33,036 nucleotides of DNA from Microbacteriaceae bacterium (GTDB taxonomy: Bacteria > Actinomycetota > Actinomycetes > Actinomycetales > Microbacteriaceae): assembly GCA_947448845.1 (NCBI GenBank), contig CANFOX010000008.1:1-33036 (forward strand). Direction: 5' to 3'. Under the pieces are notes generated by a model. It did no database searches and was not told the origin of the DNA. It saw only the letters and a program-made list of their open reading frames with translations. A program made the translations under genes and the position numbers. Shown piece by piece: positions 1-7,486 of this stretch (positions are counted from its first letter, which is position 1; every line of letters starts with the position of its first letter).

Positions 1-288
1 GGCGAGATTCTGCTGGAAGAGTTCATGGTGCCATTTGGTATTTCGCAGTACGAGGTGGCCAAGGTGATTGGCGTTTCACCTCGACGCATCAACGAGATTG
101 TGCACGGCAAGCGCAGCATTACCGCCGACACAGCCCTGCGCCTGTCTTTGGCTTTCAGTCTTAGTGACAGTTTCTTTATTAACCTGCAGTCGCGCTATGA
201 CCTCGAGGTTGAGCGAGATCGGCTCGCAGACACGCTTCTAAACATCAAGGTTTTGCCGGCAGTTGCCGCGCATAAACTTGGCGCATGA
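1..288 (+). CDS. HigA-family XRE antitoxin (5' end cut off by the window)
   Basis: The reading frame is open from base 1 (GEILLEEFMVPFGIS...), so the start lies upstream of the window and the ATG at 25 is internal. GEILLEEFM followed by an XRE helix-turn-helix (about residues 15-50 of the visible part, with GVSPRRINEIVHGKRSIT) is the hallmark of the HigA/VapI group, antitoxins that bind DNA and neutralise a HigB-type mRNA-cleaving toxin. The C-terminal residues (DSFFINLQSRYDLEVERDRL) also fit HigA. A toxin gene, if present, would lie upstream and outside the window. The TGA stop overlaps the ATG of the small ORF at 285 as ATGA. Family assignment is firm; the toxin partner cannot be seen. Confidence 0.85.
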   Translation, partial: GEILLEEFMVPFGISQYEVAKVIGVSPRRINEIVHGKRSITADTALRLSLAFSLSDSFFINLQSRYDLEVERDRLADTLLNIKVLPAVAAHKLGA

Positions 289-352
289 TTCTCAGCCAGT
301 TCATTTTCAAGCCGGGCACTTACGACGATGAGTTTTACAAGCTTGACGGCGA
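285..352. repeat. 68-bp direct repeat, left copy
   Basis: 66 of 68 bases match 2287-2354, with differences at repeat positions 10 (A/T) and 30 (G/A). The copies begin at the same ATG and are 2,002 bp apart, bracketing the secreted peptidase gene. Recombination between them would remove 2,002 bp and restore one intact small gene directly after the antitoxin. Confidence 0.95.
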
Positions 353-380
353 CGTAGTCGAGTTCCGCTTCAACGTTTAG
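285..380 (+). pseudogene. Truncated 5' copy of the monooxygenase-like gene at 2287
   Basis: The first 68 bases (285-352) match 2287-2354 with only two mismatches. They encode the same N-terminus (MIL-QFIFKPGTYDDEFYKLDG). After that the sequence diverges and the frame stops at 378-380, leaving 31 codons against 107 in the intact gene. The ATG overlaps the antitoxin stop as ATGA, exactly as the intact copy overlaps the stop of the peptidase gene. The simplest reading is that an ancestral antitoxin-monooxygenase pair was split when the peptidase gene entered, leaving a duplicated 5' end. Whether the 31-residue peptide is still translated is unknown. Confidence 0.8.
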
Positions 381-400
381 ATTCAAGTAAGGGGCAGCAT

Positions 401-2290
401 ATGCGCAAGTTGGCTTTAGCACTCGTTGCCCTTTTAATTGCCAGTGTGGCCAGCCCTGCCCAAGCTGTAACTTCGGCTCCGGCTCCATCAACCATCGCCG
501 TAGATTCCCCATTACTTGTTGCTGGCGCCTATGTTCCGGGTGGAACCTTGCGGGCCATTTACCCTAAAGAGAACCTTTCACTTTCAGCTAGTTTTCAATG
601 GATTGCCAGTGGTGTCGAAATTTCTGGAGCCACATCAGAAAGCATTGTGCTTACGAACGAACAGCTTGGCAAAAAGATTTCAGTTCGCCTCACCTTGGCC
701 AAAGCCGGAAGCTCAAACAAAATCGTTACCTTGACAGGTTTGACGGTTGCAAACGCGCCGTTACCAACTTCAAACGGAAGCATGACCTATTACGGCGAAA
801 ACATGATTTCGCCGGGCTGTATTTCACCGCACGCTGGCGCGGATTCCGGCACGCCAACGGTTGACTGGAAAATCTGGATGCCGTGCGACCCGTGGAACAA
901 TTCGTTTGGCGGCCCCTTGACTTCAGAATACGTATGGTATCGAAACGGTGTTCCGATTTCGACTTCGATATCTAACACATACAAACTAACCAGCGCCGAT
1001 GCGGGGCAGTCAATCTGGGGTTCATTTAAGGCCACCTGGTCAAATGGTTATGTTTTTACGGAAACTAAGAAGCTAGTCGATGCGATTCCAGCATTGCTCA
1101 AAACGGCAACCCCGGTAATTTCTGGTTCGGTCAAAGTTGGCTCCAAGTTAACTGTAAAGACCACAGGATGGGATTCCTCGGCGACCTTGAGCTACCAGTG
1201 GTTCAGAGATTTCTACCCGATTATTGACGCCACGACTTCAACTTATACCTTGACCTCCAACGATATGGGCAAAGCCATCCAGGTCATGGTTTCTGGCCAG
1301 CGTTCGGGGTTCACCTCGGCTTCCGCCTTAAGCGCAAGCGTTGGAAACGCATCCAACAGCCCAGATGTGTCAAGCGCTTACAAGAAAGTTAACCAAGAAT
1401 TGCCGACTGTGTTGAGCAACTTCGACATCAACTATTTGAGCTCTGTAACAGTGGCAAATGATTCCCTAGCCAGAGAGCAGGCTTTGGTAAAGCGGGCCGC
1501 GAACTTCTGGGCTGCCAACTACACGCCAAACCAGGTCACTGTCGTCTACCTAACCAAAGATGATTCGGTTTGGGCAGAGTCAGTGGTGAGCCAACACTCC
1601 GGATGGTCAAACCACATTCCAAATGGAATCACCTGGTGGATCAATACTTACAGCTGCGGTTTTGCTCTGGCCTTTAAAGATGACCAAGACAAGCAGGTGT
1701 TTATCCAGTGCATAAAGAACGGTGTTGACAGCACGCTGGCAGATCGTCAGGTTGGCCCTCATGAATACACTCACTGGGTTCAATATGACCAGGCTTCAAA
1801 TCTCTTTTTTAGCGCAGTTCCTTGGCTAGTCGAAGGCCAAGCGAATTTTTACGGTTTGGCTCTTGGGGTGGCAGCCGTTGAACCCAACCTCAAAACGGTG
1901 AATATTTCACTCGCCCAGCAGGCAACGCAGTTCGACATTTACAACGGCTACAAGTTTGCAGATTTCAAACTTCTGTCGTTATTGAAATCGGCAAACACCA
2001 ACACCAATGCAATACTTTTGCGGCGTAGTGGTACCGTTTGGGATCAATACCTAATCGGTTCACTGATGAGCGAATGGTTAGTTCTAAATTTTGGAACCGC
2101 CAAATATACGAGCTGGATGAAGTCCTATTTTCATTCCACCTGGTCAACATTCGACGAACAAGTTTTGGTGAATGCACGCTTATTTAGGGTCACATTCGGC
2201 TTTGATTATGACAAGCTTCCGCTTTACGCAGCGCCATATTTGGCCGCTAGAAGTGACCAACTAAAAACCGCTTGGAGCAGTAAGAAATGA
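401..2290 (+). CDS. Secreted HExxH metallopeptidase-like protein with N-terminal Ig-like repeats
   Basis: The 629-residue product starts with a signal peptide (basic MRK, hydrophobic core, cleavage near SPAQA at about residue 22). Residues about 40-310 hold Ig-like repeats with the recurring pattern YQWFR...I..AT..TYTLTSNDMGKAI; at least the last two are clear. The C-terminal half carries HEYTH (H454, E455, H458) and, 20 residues on, WLVEGQANFYG with E478, the layout of gluzincin-type zinc peptidases (two His, then a downstream Glu). I do not recognise the exact peptidase family. AAGGGG at 389-394 is a good ribosome binding site for this ATG. The stop shares ATGA with the next gene. The gene looks more AT-rich than the inositol genes and is bracketed by a 68-bp direct repeat, consistent with acquisition. 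Likely acts outside the cell or on its surface. Confidence 0.75.
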   Translation: MRKLALALVALLIASVASPAQAVTSAPAPSTIAVDSPLLVAGAYVPGGTLRAIYPKENLSLSASFQWIASGVEISGATSESIVLTNEQLGKKISVRLTLAKAGSSNKIVTLTGLTVANAPLPTSNGSMTYYGENMISPGCISPHAGADSGTPTVDWKIWMPCDPWNNSFGGPLTSEYVWYRNGVPISTSISNTYKLTSADAGQSIWGSFKATWSNGYVFTETKKLVDAIPALLKTATPVISGSVKVGSKLTVKTTGWDSSATLSYQWFRDFYPIIDATTSTYTLTSNDMGKAIQVMVSGQRSGFTSASALSASVGNASNSPDVSSAYKKVNQELPTVLSNFDINYLSSVTVANDSLAREQALVKRAANFWAANYTPNQVTVVYLTKDDSVWAESVVSQHSGWSNHIPNGITWWINTYSCGFALAFKDDQDKQVFIQCIKNGVDSTLADRQVGPHEYTHWVQYDQASNLFFSAVPWLVEGQANFYGLALGVAAVEPNLKTVNISLAQQATQFDIYNGYKFADFKLLSLLKSANTNTNAILLRRSGTVWDQYLIGSLMSEWLVLNFGTAKYTSWMKSYFHSTWSTFDEQVLVNARLFRVTFGFDYDKLPLYAAPYLAARSDQLKTAWSSKK

Positions 2291-2354
2291 TTCTCTGCCA
2301 GTTCATTTTCAAGCCAGGCACTTACGACGATGAGTTTTACAAGCTTGACGGCGA
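2287..2354. repeat. 68-bp direct repeat, right copy (5' end of an intact gene)
   Basis: Right-hand copy of the repeat at 285-352 (66/68 identical). It is the first 68 bases of the intact monooxygenase-like gene, and its first bases also supply the end of the peptidase stop codon. Confidence 0.95.
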
Positions 2355-2610
2355 GATTGAGGTTTACGCTGAAGCACTAGAGGGTTACGTTGGCGTTGAG
2401 CGCTGGGTTGCCCCAGAAGGTGGCGTGAAAAACTCTTGCTACTACTTTGAATCGATGGATGCTGTTAGAGAACTGGCCGCCTACCCTCAGCATCGAGTTG
2501 CCAAGCAAGAACAGTCTCGTTGGTATGACGGTTATCAGATTGTGGTTTCTGAAGTTACAGCGAGTTACGGTGATGGGCGAATTGCCCACGTTTCGACTAA
2601 AAATGGCTAA
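2287..2610 (+). CDS. Antibiotic-biosynthesis-monooxygenase-like (ABM fold) small protein
   Basis: The 107-residue protein has the pattern of dimeric alpha/beta-barrel ABM proteins: an N-terminal beta strand (ILCQFIFKPG), a middle YVGVERWV, a strand-helix YYFESMDAVRELAAYPQHRVAKQ and a final strand YQIVVSEV. Members include quinol/antibiotic monooxygenases and haem-degrading enzymes. The substrate cannot be predicted; the conserved histidine in the YPQHR loop is typical of the group. The start overlaps the peptidase stop (ATGA). Its 5' end is duplicated at 285, so before insertion it probably followed the antitoxin gene directly. It overlaps the next gene by 8 bp. Confidence 0.7.
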   Translation: MILCQFIFKPGTYDDEFYKLDGEIEVYAEALEGYVGVERWVAPEGGVKNSCYYFESMDAVRELAAYPQHRVAKQEQSRWYDGYQIVVSEVTASYGDGRIAHVSTKNG

Positions 2611-2917
2611 AGACCGCAAGTCAGACGGGCCAAAGGTCGAGGTTCGAAACGCCAACCAACCGGGTTGGGTGGGCAAGGTTGATGCCGCCAAGTACGAGGC
2701 CATGCGGGCCGCGGTGATTCGAGTTTTGCCGCGAAATGCCCCTGGGCTAACGCAAACCGAGCTTCGAAATAAAGTGGTTTTTCACCTTCCGAACGAGCAC
2801 TTTCCGCAGGGTGAAAAAGCCGACTGGTGGGCGAAATGCGTGCAACTAGACCTTGAGGCGAAGGGCGTATTGATTCGAGAGCGAGATGCTCGGCCGCTTC
2901 GCTGGCACCGATCCTAA
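2603..2917 (+). CDS. Small DUF6958-like protein
   Basis: I place the start at ATG 2603 (MAKDRKSDG...), giving 104 residues. The longer open frame back to 2447 lies entirely within the preceding gene and does not look like protein. The body (YEAMRAAVIRVLPRNAPGLTQTELRN, then WWAKCVQLDLEAKGVLIRE and a terminal LRWHR) resembles the DUF6958 family: small, probably winged-helix-like proteins of unknown function. It overlaps the upstream gene by 8 bp, so it is probably translated with it. It ends 15 bp before the convergent SDR gene, with no hairpin between. Family name from memory. Confidence 0.6.
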   Translation: MAKDRKSDGPKVEVRNANQPGWVGKVDAAKYEAMRAAVIRVLPRNAPGLTQTELRNKVVFHLPNEHFPQGEKADWWAKCVQLDLEAKGVLIRERDARPLRWHRS

Positions 2918-2932
2918 GAAGAGGCTGCCGAG

Positions 2933-4435
2933 TTACCCGCGCGCCATTTTCTTAACCATGCTCGGAAAAACGATTCCGTGCATTGGCCAAACCGACCACC
3001 AATACAGGTGACCGAGTAGACCCTTCGGGGCGTAGGTTGCGGTTTGCGTAATGGTCGAGGTGCCGTCTGGGGCGGTTTCGAGTCGAAACTCAAGCCAAGC
3101 GAGGCCGGGCATTTTCATTTCGGCACGAAGGCGAAGCAGATGACCACGTTGAATCTCTTCAACCCGCCAAAAGTCGAGGGCATCGCCCACCTGCAAGAGG
3201 TTCGGGTCGCGACGGCCGCGGCGAAGCCCGACGCCACCAACCACCTTGTCGGCAAGACCTCGAAGTTCCCAAGCCCACGTTGCAGTTGAATAACCGTTAT
3301 TGCCGCCAATTGACTCGATTCGCTTCCAGATCTCTTCTGCGGGGTGTTTTGAAACTTCGGTGCGAACATCTTTATATAGCGAACCACCAGCCCAGTCTGG
3401 GTCGGTCGGCAGTGGTTCACTCGGGGTTCCAGGAATTGATGCGCCAGTCCATCTAGTTTCAACGTGGGCTTCTTTGATGCGAACCAGGGCAAGTTCAACC
3501 GCCCGCTTGAAGGGCGTTAGCCCATCTTTCGGGTCAGCAATCAGTTTGCGAATGCGATCGTCTTTGGCTACAACCTCGTTTTTGAGGCTGGCAACCAATC
3601 TTCGGGCGAGCGTGTAAGGAACCGGAGTAACTAAGCCAACCCATCCGCTGGAAAGCCTTGGCGTCATCACCGGAACCGGAATAATGATGCGCTTTCGAAG
3701 CCCCGCGGCCTCGGCGTATTTTTGCATCATTACTTTGTAGCTAAAAACGTCAGGCCCGCCAATGTCGAAACTCTCATTGATTTCAGGCGGTAACGATGCC
3801 GCGCCAACCAAATAGCGAAGCACGTCGCGCACCGCAATCGGTTGAATGCGCACGTTGAGCCACTTTGGGGTGATCATAAACGGAAGGCGCTCAGTTAGGT
3901 AGCGAAGCATCTCGAAAGAGGCCGAGCCCGAGCCAATCACGATGCCGGCTCTCAGTTCCACGGTTGGCACGCCTGAACTTCGCAGAATCTTGCCTGTGTT
4001 CGCGCGTGAGCTCATGTGCGGTGAAAGGCCATCTTCTTTGGGAATGATGCCGCCAAGATAAACAATGCGGCTCACTTTTTGCAATCGAGCTGCGTCAGCA
4101 AATATCTCGGCAACGTGTTGCTCGTGCGATTCGAAATCACGCTTTTCCATTAGCGAGTGCAGCAGGTAGTAAGCCACGTCAACATTGGCAAGCGCTTTCT
4201 TGACCGCTGTGGCATCGGTGGCATCGCCTTCGATTACCTCAACCTGATTTGCCCACGGGTGATCGGCTAGGCGAGCGGCATTTCGGGCGAGAACCCGAAC
4301 CCGATAGCCAGCCCCAAGCAATTCGCGAATAAGTCGCCCGCCAATGTATCCCGTAGCACCAGTCACCAGGCACAGTGCCGGTTTTCCATCCGAAGTTTTT
4401 AGAACCTTCAAACCTTGCAAAATAGAAGCGGTCAT
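2933..4435 (-). CDS. NAD(P)-binding SDR protein with C-terminal DUF2867 domain
   Basis: The 500-residue protein begins with a Rossmann domain of the atypical SDR/NmrA kind (TGATGYIGG at residues 25-33, then RVLARNAARL and AYYLLHS). The C-terminal ~160 residues (from about WAGGSLYKDVRTEV, through GGNNGYSTATWAWELRG and VGDALDFWRVEEI to YWWSVWPMHGIVF) match DUF2867, a SRPBCC-like domain often fused to this SDR type in actinobacteria. The reaction is unknown; a redox or isomerase step on a hydrophobic substrate is only a guess. TAGACT lies 6 nt before the ATG with no ribosome binding site, which supports this start and a leaderless transcript. Divergent from the DUF1761 gene, 61 bp apart. Confidence 0.8.
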   Translation of the reverse strand: MTASILQGLKVLKTSDGKPALCLVTGATGYIGGRLIRELLGAGYRVRVLARNAARLADHPWANQVEVIEGDATDATAVKKALANVDVAYYLLHSLMEKRDFESHEQHVAEIFADAARLQKVSRIVYLGGIIPKEDGLSPHMSSRANTGKILRSSGVPTVELRAGIVIGSGSASFEMLRYLTERLPFMITPKWLNVRIQPIAVRDVLRYLVGAASLPPEINESFDIGGPDVFSYKVMMQKYAEAAGLRKRIIIPVPVMTPRLSSGWVGLVTPVPYTLARRLVASLKNEVVAKDDRIRKLIADPKDGLTPFKRAVELALVRIKEAHVETRWTGASIPGTPSEPLPTDPDWAGGSLYKDVRTEVSKHPAEEIWKRIESIGGNNGYSTATWAWELRGLADKVVGGVGLRRGRRDPNLLQVGDALDFWRVEEIQRGHLLRLRAEMKMPGLAWLEFRLETAPDGTSTITQTATYAPKGLLGHLYWWSVWPMHGIVFPSMVKKMARG

Positions 4436-4441
4436 GAGCCA

Positions 4442-4447
4442 AGTCTA
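4442..4447 (-). promoter_or_regulatory. -10 element of a leaderless promoter (SDR gene)
   Basis: On the minus strand TAGACT is followed by TGGCTC and then the ATG, so transcription would begin at the start codon. The same TTGGCTCATG string follows the -10 of the alpha/beta hydrolase gene. No convincing -35 seen. Confidence 0.55.
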
Positions 4448-4483
4448 GGTTGACTGAACTAGCGTTGGGTCGGCGCTTGTCGG

Positions 4484-4489
4484 TAGGCT
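4484..4489 (+). promoter_or_regulatory. -10 element of a leaderless promoter (DUF1761 gene)
   Basis: TAGGCT lies 7 nt before the ATG at 4497. No Shine-Dalgarno sequence in between. Confidence 0.5.
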
Positions 4490-4496
4490 TTTTCGC

Positions 4497-4943
4497 ATGA
4501 TTGAAATCAACTGGCTTGCAGTGTTTGTGTCATCACTCGTGTCTTTTGCCATCGGTGCCGTTTGGTTCGGGCCAAAGACCTTCTACCCGGTTTGGATGCG
4601 CGCACTTGGCCGCGAAGTTCCAACCGAACGGGTTGAAATGAAAAAAGGCGAAACCGCACTCATGTTTGGCGGAACCTACGTTGGAGCCTTGGTTCAGGTG
4701 ATTACCTTGGCTTCCATCATCGGCCTGGCGCGAGTGATTGCGCCAGGTTTCGGTATGGGCACCGGAGCCTTCTTCGGTTTCGTGTTCTCGCTTGGGTTCG
4801 GCGCATTTGCGTCGCTCTCGCACCGCATGTTCGGTCAGGCCAACTTCAGGGTCTACAGTTCGCTTAAGGTTTGGCTGATTGAAGTCGGTCAAGATGTGCT
4901 TTGCGTAACCATCGCGGGCGCCATTTTGGGAGCTTGGGTTTAG
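4497..4943 (+). CDS. DUF1761 family membrane protein
   Basis: The 148-residue protein has four hydrophobic segments (about residues 5-25, 57-80, 85-105 and 125-147). The opening INWLAVFVSSLVSFAIGAVWFG is the DUF1761 signature, including the conserved Gly-x-x-Trp-Phe-Gly turn. Function is unknown in the family; it is an integral inner-membrane protein. A -10-like TAGGCT sits 7 nt upstream of the ATG, pointing to a leaderless start. The UPF0114 gene begins 2 bp after its stop, so the two are probably co-transcribed. Confidence 0.8.
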   Translation: MIEINWLAVFVSSLVSFAIGAVWFGPKTFYPVWMRALGREVPTERVEMKKGETALMFGGTYVGALVQVITLASIIGLARVIAPGFGMGTGAFFGFVFSLGFGAFASLSHRMFGQANFRVYSSLKVWLIEVGQDVLCVTIAGAILGAWV

Positions 4944-4945
4944 GC

Positions 4946-5485
4946 ATGAAACTGGCACACCTGGTTGAGCGTCTGATTTTTTGGTCGCGCTGGTTATTGG
5001 CGCCGCTTTACGTTGGCCTTATTGGCGTTCTAGTAATTCTCATTTACAAATTCGGGCTCGAATTCGTGTTGATGGTTTCGCACGTTCTAAACGGTAACGA
5101 CCACGTGTTCATTCTTGACCTGCTTGCCCTGCTTGACCTCGTGCTGCTAGCCAACCTGCTCTTGATTGTTTTATTTTCTGGCTATGAGAACTTTGTTTCT
5201 CGAATTGAAGCTGCCGAAAAATCGGTCGACCGCCCATATTGGATGGGTACCGTTGACTTCTCTGGGCTGAAGATCAAACTGATTGGCTCGCTGGTTGCGA
5301 TTTCGGTAATTGAACTCTTGCGCGACTTTATTCAGTTGGCCGAAGACGAACATGCGACCGTTGGCCAAGCCCTCATATGGCGAGTGCTAATTCACTTGAC
5401 CTTCGTGGTGTCTGGCGTTTTGTTCGCGGTAATGGACTGGATCTCAGACAATCGCGCCTTGAAAGCGAAGGCGCACCACAACTAG
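4946..5485 (+). CDS. YqhA-like UPF0114 / TIGR00645 family membrane protein
   Basis: I take ATG 4946 as the start (MKLAHLVERLIFWSRWLLAP, 179 residues), which matches how this family begins; the open frame back to 4901 lies inside the DUF1761 gene. Family landmarks are SRWLLAPLYVGL, the first membrane helix, the loop FSGYENFVSRIE near residue 80, and VDFSGLKIKLIGSLVAISVIELL near residue 110. About three to four membrane helices. Function unproven. The stop overlaps the stop of the convergent hydrolase gene within the tetranucleotide CTAG. Confidence 0.85.
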   Translation: MKLAHLVERLIFWSRWLLAPLYVGLIGVLVILIYKFGLEFVLMVSHVLNGNDHVFILDLLALLDLVLLANLLLIVLFSGYENFVSRIEAAEKSVDRPYWMGTVDFSGLKIKLIGSLVAISVIELLRDFIQLAEDEHATVGQALIWRVLIHLTFVVSGVLFAVMDWISDNRALKAKAHHN

Positions 5486-6327
5486 ATTCGCTCGCGAATA
5501 AAGTTGCTCACCACGCGAATAAAGTCGTTTGGTTGTTCTTCGTGAGGAATGTGACCGCAGTTTGGCACCAGGTAGATGCGGTGCCCGGCAATCTGTTCGG
5601 TAACCCTAAAAGTGTCTTCCACTTTGATAACCCTGTCGTGGTCTCCTGAAATAACGAAAACCGGTAAATCTAACTCGCTCAAACGTTTTTGCACGGTTGC
5701 TTGCTTTGGTGCCCGCATGAATTCAAAGAAGGCTGCCGGCCACTCGGTATTCCGCATCGGTAAGTGGTAGGCATCCAGCGTTTCTTGGGTGATTTTGATT
5801 TTATCGAACCAGCTGGCGTAGAGCAGGCGGTCGCCCATTTTGCCGAAACGGGCTGCCATTTTTGGGCCGATTTTGTTGAAAGCAGCCGAGCGAAATAGCC
5901 GCGTAATGCTCTCTGGCGGCCCACCGGCCAAAATGGCTGGGTCTTCGAGAATCAGCAGTTGCACCCGCCCAGGGTGGCGCAAAACGTATTCGGCCGCAAT
6001 CTGCCCTCCGGCCGAATGCCCAACGAGCACCACCGGCCTGCCCGATGCATATTTCTGAATAACCGCGTCGAGCAACTCAAGCTGGCCATCAAGCGAATAA
6101 GGATTCGTGCCCATCCATTTGAGTGGTCGCTCGGTATCGCCAAACGCTGGGCGGTCGTATGCAACTACCTGCCCGAGTTCGGCAAGTTCGTCGAAGACCG
6201 CGTGCCAACTGAAAACCCCGGCACCAAAGCCGTGAAGCAAAACTATTAGAGCGCTACCAGATTCATTGCCCGTGGCAAGGTTTACACCGTATTCGCAAAG
6301 GGTAACTTTGCTTGGTTTGCCCATCAT
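5482..6327 (-). CDS. Alpha/beta-fold hydrolase
   Basis: The 281-residue protein has the standard alpha/beta hydrolase landmarks: oxyanion-hole LLHGFGAG (30-37), nucleophile elbow VGHSAGG with S105, acid residue in SGDHD (D231) and the terminal histidine in NCGHIPHEE (H259). It is a soluble esterase/lyase/dehalogenase-type enzyme; the substrate cannot be read from the sequence. The first of two adjacent ATGs (6327) is favoured because TAAAGT lies exactly 6 nt upstream, with no ribosome binding site. Convergent with the UPF0114 gene, sharing stop bases; divergent from the desaturase gene, 70 bp apart. Confidence 0.85.
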   Translation of the reverse strand: MMGKPSKVTLCEYGVNLATGNESGSALIVLLHGFGAGVFSWHAVFDELAELGQVVAYDRPAFGDTERPLKWMGTNPYSLDGQLELLDAVIQKYASGRPVVLVGHSAGGQIAAEYVLRHPGRVQLLILEDPAILAGGPPESITRLFRSAAFNKIGPKMAARFGKMGDRLLYASWFDKIKITQETLDAYHLPMRNTEWPAAFFEFMRAPKQATVQKRLSELDLPVFVISGDHDRVIKVEDTFRVTEQIAGHRIYLVPNCGHIPHEEQPNDFIRVVSNFIRERI

Positions 6328-6333
6328 GAGCCA

Positions 6334-6339
6334 ACTTTA
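6334..6339 (-). promoter_or_regulatory. -10 element of a leaderless promoter (alpha/beta hydrolase)
   Basis: Minus-strand TAAAGT is followed by TGGCTC and the ATG at 6327, a 6-nt gap. Nearly the same as the SDR gene promoter at 4442. Confidence 0.6.
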
Positions 6340-6385
6340 TTCGGCGATTCGCCAAAACTCACCGTAAAAACTCAGCAGCGCCACC

Positions 6386-6391
6386 TAAACT
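6386..6391 (+). promoter_or_regulatory. -10 element of a leaderless promoter (desaturase)
   Basis: TAAACT is followed by six bases (CAGTAA) and the ATG at 6398. No ribosome binding site. Confidence 0.6.
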
Positions 6392-6397
6392 CAGTAA

Positions 6398-7486
6398 ATG
6401 ACACTTACTCTCACTAAGACTTCACAGACACTGTTCAGTGAGCTGCTTGTCAAAGTTCGAGACGCTGGCCTTTTAGAGAAGCGCCCTCGCTTTTACGTGG
6501 TTCGTCTCATCTTCATTTCCCTTGCCGCAGTCGGTTTGTGGGTTGCCGGCGGCTTCGTCGGCCAATTGGTCGACATCCACGGAGCTTGGGTTTTGCTCGG
6601 TTTTTTGATTGCCGGTCTCATGGGCGTGCTTAGCGCGCAATACGGCTTCATTGCCCACGAGGCTGCTCACCGTCAGGTTTTTCGCAGCAACAAGGCCAAT
6701 GATTGGGCCGGATTAGTGCTCGCCAACCTATTTGCTGGCCTTAGCTATGGTTTTTGGCTGCGCAAGCACAACAAGCACCACCAGAAGCCAAATGAGATTG
6801 GCGCCGACCCAGACATAGACATTCGCATTTTGAGTTTTACCGTTGAATCTCGAAACGAGAAGAAGGGTCTCGAACGCTGGATCAGTAACCGCCAGGGCTA
6901 CCTGTTTCCGCTGCTGCTTCTGTTCACCGGTTTCGACCTGCTGCTAGATAGCCTCGCTGGCCTGCGCCGCAAAGATAAGCCGCTTGGCTACCGACTGCTC
7001 GAATTCACGCTGATGGCAGTTCGTCAGGTGTTTCCTTATGTTGTGATGACCCTAATGTTCGGGTGGCTCTGGGCCATTGCCCTGTGGTTTTTCATGATGC
7101 TGATGTTTGGCTTCTTCATGGGTGCGGCGTTTGCACCTAACCACAAAGGAATGCCGCTGCTAGATCGAAACAGCAAGCTAGATTTCTTTAGCCGGCAGGT
7201 GCTAACCAGTCGCAACATTCGCGGCTCTTGGTTGAAAGATAACCTGATGGGTGGGCTGAACTATCAGGTCGAGCACCACCTGTTTCCTTCAATGGCGCGA
7301 CCAAACTTGGCTAAGACTCACGAACTAGTGGTTGCCTACTGCGCCGAAAAAGGTGTGCCGTTGGTTGAAATGAACCTGATTTCGAGTTATCGGGCAGTGA
7401 TTGTTTACCTCAACAAGGTTGGACTCAGCAAGAACCTCGACCCGTTCGTTTGCCCAATGGTGGCAACGCTTCGACCAAGATTCTAA
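6398..7486 (+). CDS. Membrane fatty-acid desaturase (three-histidine-box type)
   Basis: The 362-residue protein carries the three histidine boxes of membrane acyl desaturases: HEAAH (87-91), HNKHH (124-128) and QVEHH (290-294), which bind the di-iron centre. Hydrophobic stretches around 35-85 and 200-245 give the usual four-helix topology. The QVEHH form of box three is typical of front-end/acyl-lipid desaturases, but there is no cytochrome b5 domain, as usual for bacterial members. Likely role: inserting double bonds into membrane fatty acids; the electron donor is not in the window. Leaderless promoter 6 nt upstream. Its TAA and the TAG of the convergent serine hydrolase share CTAA. Confidence 0.9.
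   Translation: MTLTLTKTSQTLFSELLVKVRDAGLLEKRPRFYVVRLIFISLAAVGLWVAGGFVGQLVDIHGAWVLLGFLIAGLMGVLSAQYGFIAHEAAHRQVFRSNKANDWAGLVLANLFAGLSYGFWLRKHNKHHQKPNEIGADPDIDIRILSFTVESRNEKKGLERWISNRQGYLFPLLLLFTGFDLLLDSLAGLRRKDKPLGYRLLEFTLMAVRQVFPYVVMTLMFGWLWAIALWFFMMLMFGFFMGAAFAPNHKGMPLLDRNSKLDFFSRQVLTSRNIRGSWLKDNLMGGLNYQVEHHLFPSMARPNLAKTHELVVAYCAEKGVPLVEMNLISSYRAVIVYLNKVGLSKNLDPFVCPMVATLRPRF

Noticed and set aside
2447-2602. Longer start for the DUF6958-like gene.
   Set aside because: The extra 52 codons lie wholly inside the monooxygenase-like gene and show no protein character; ATG 2603 fits the 8-bp overlap.
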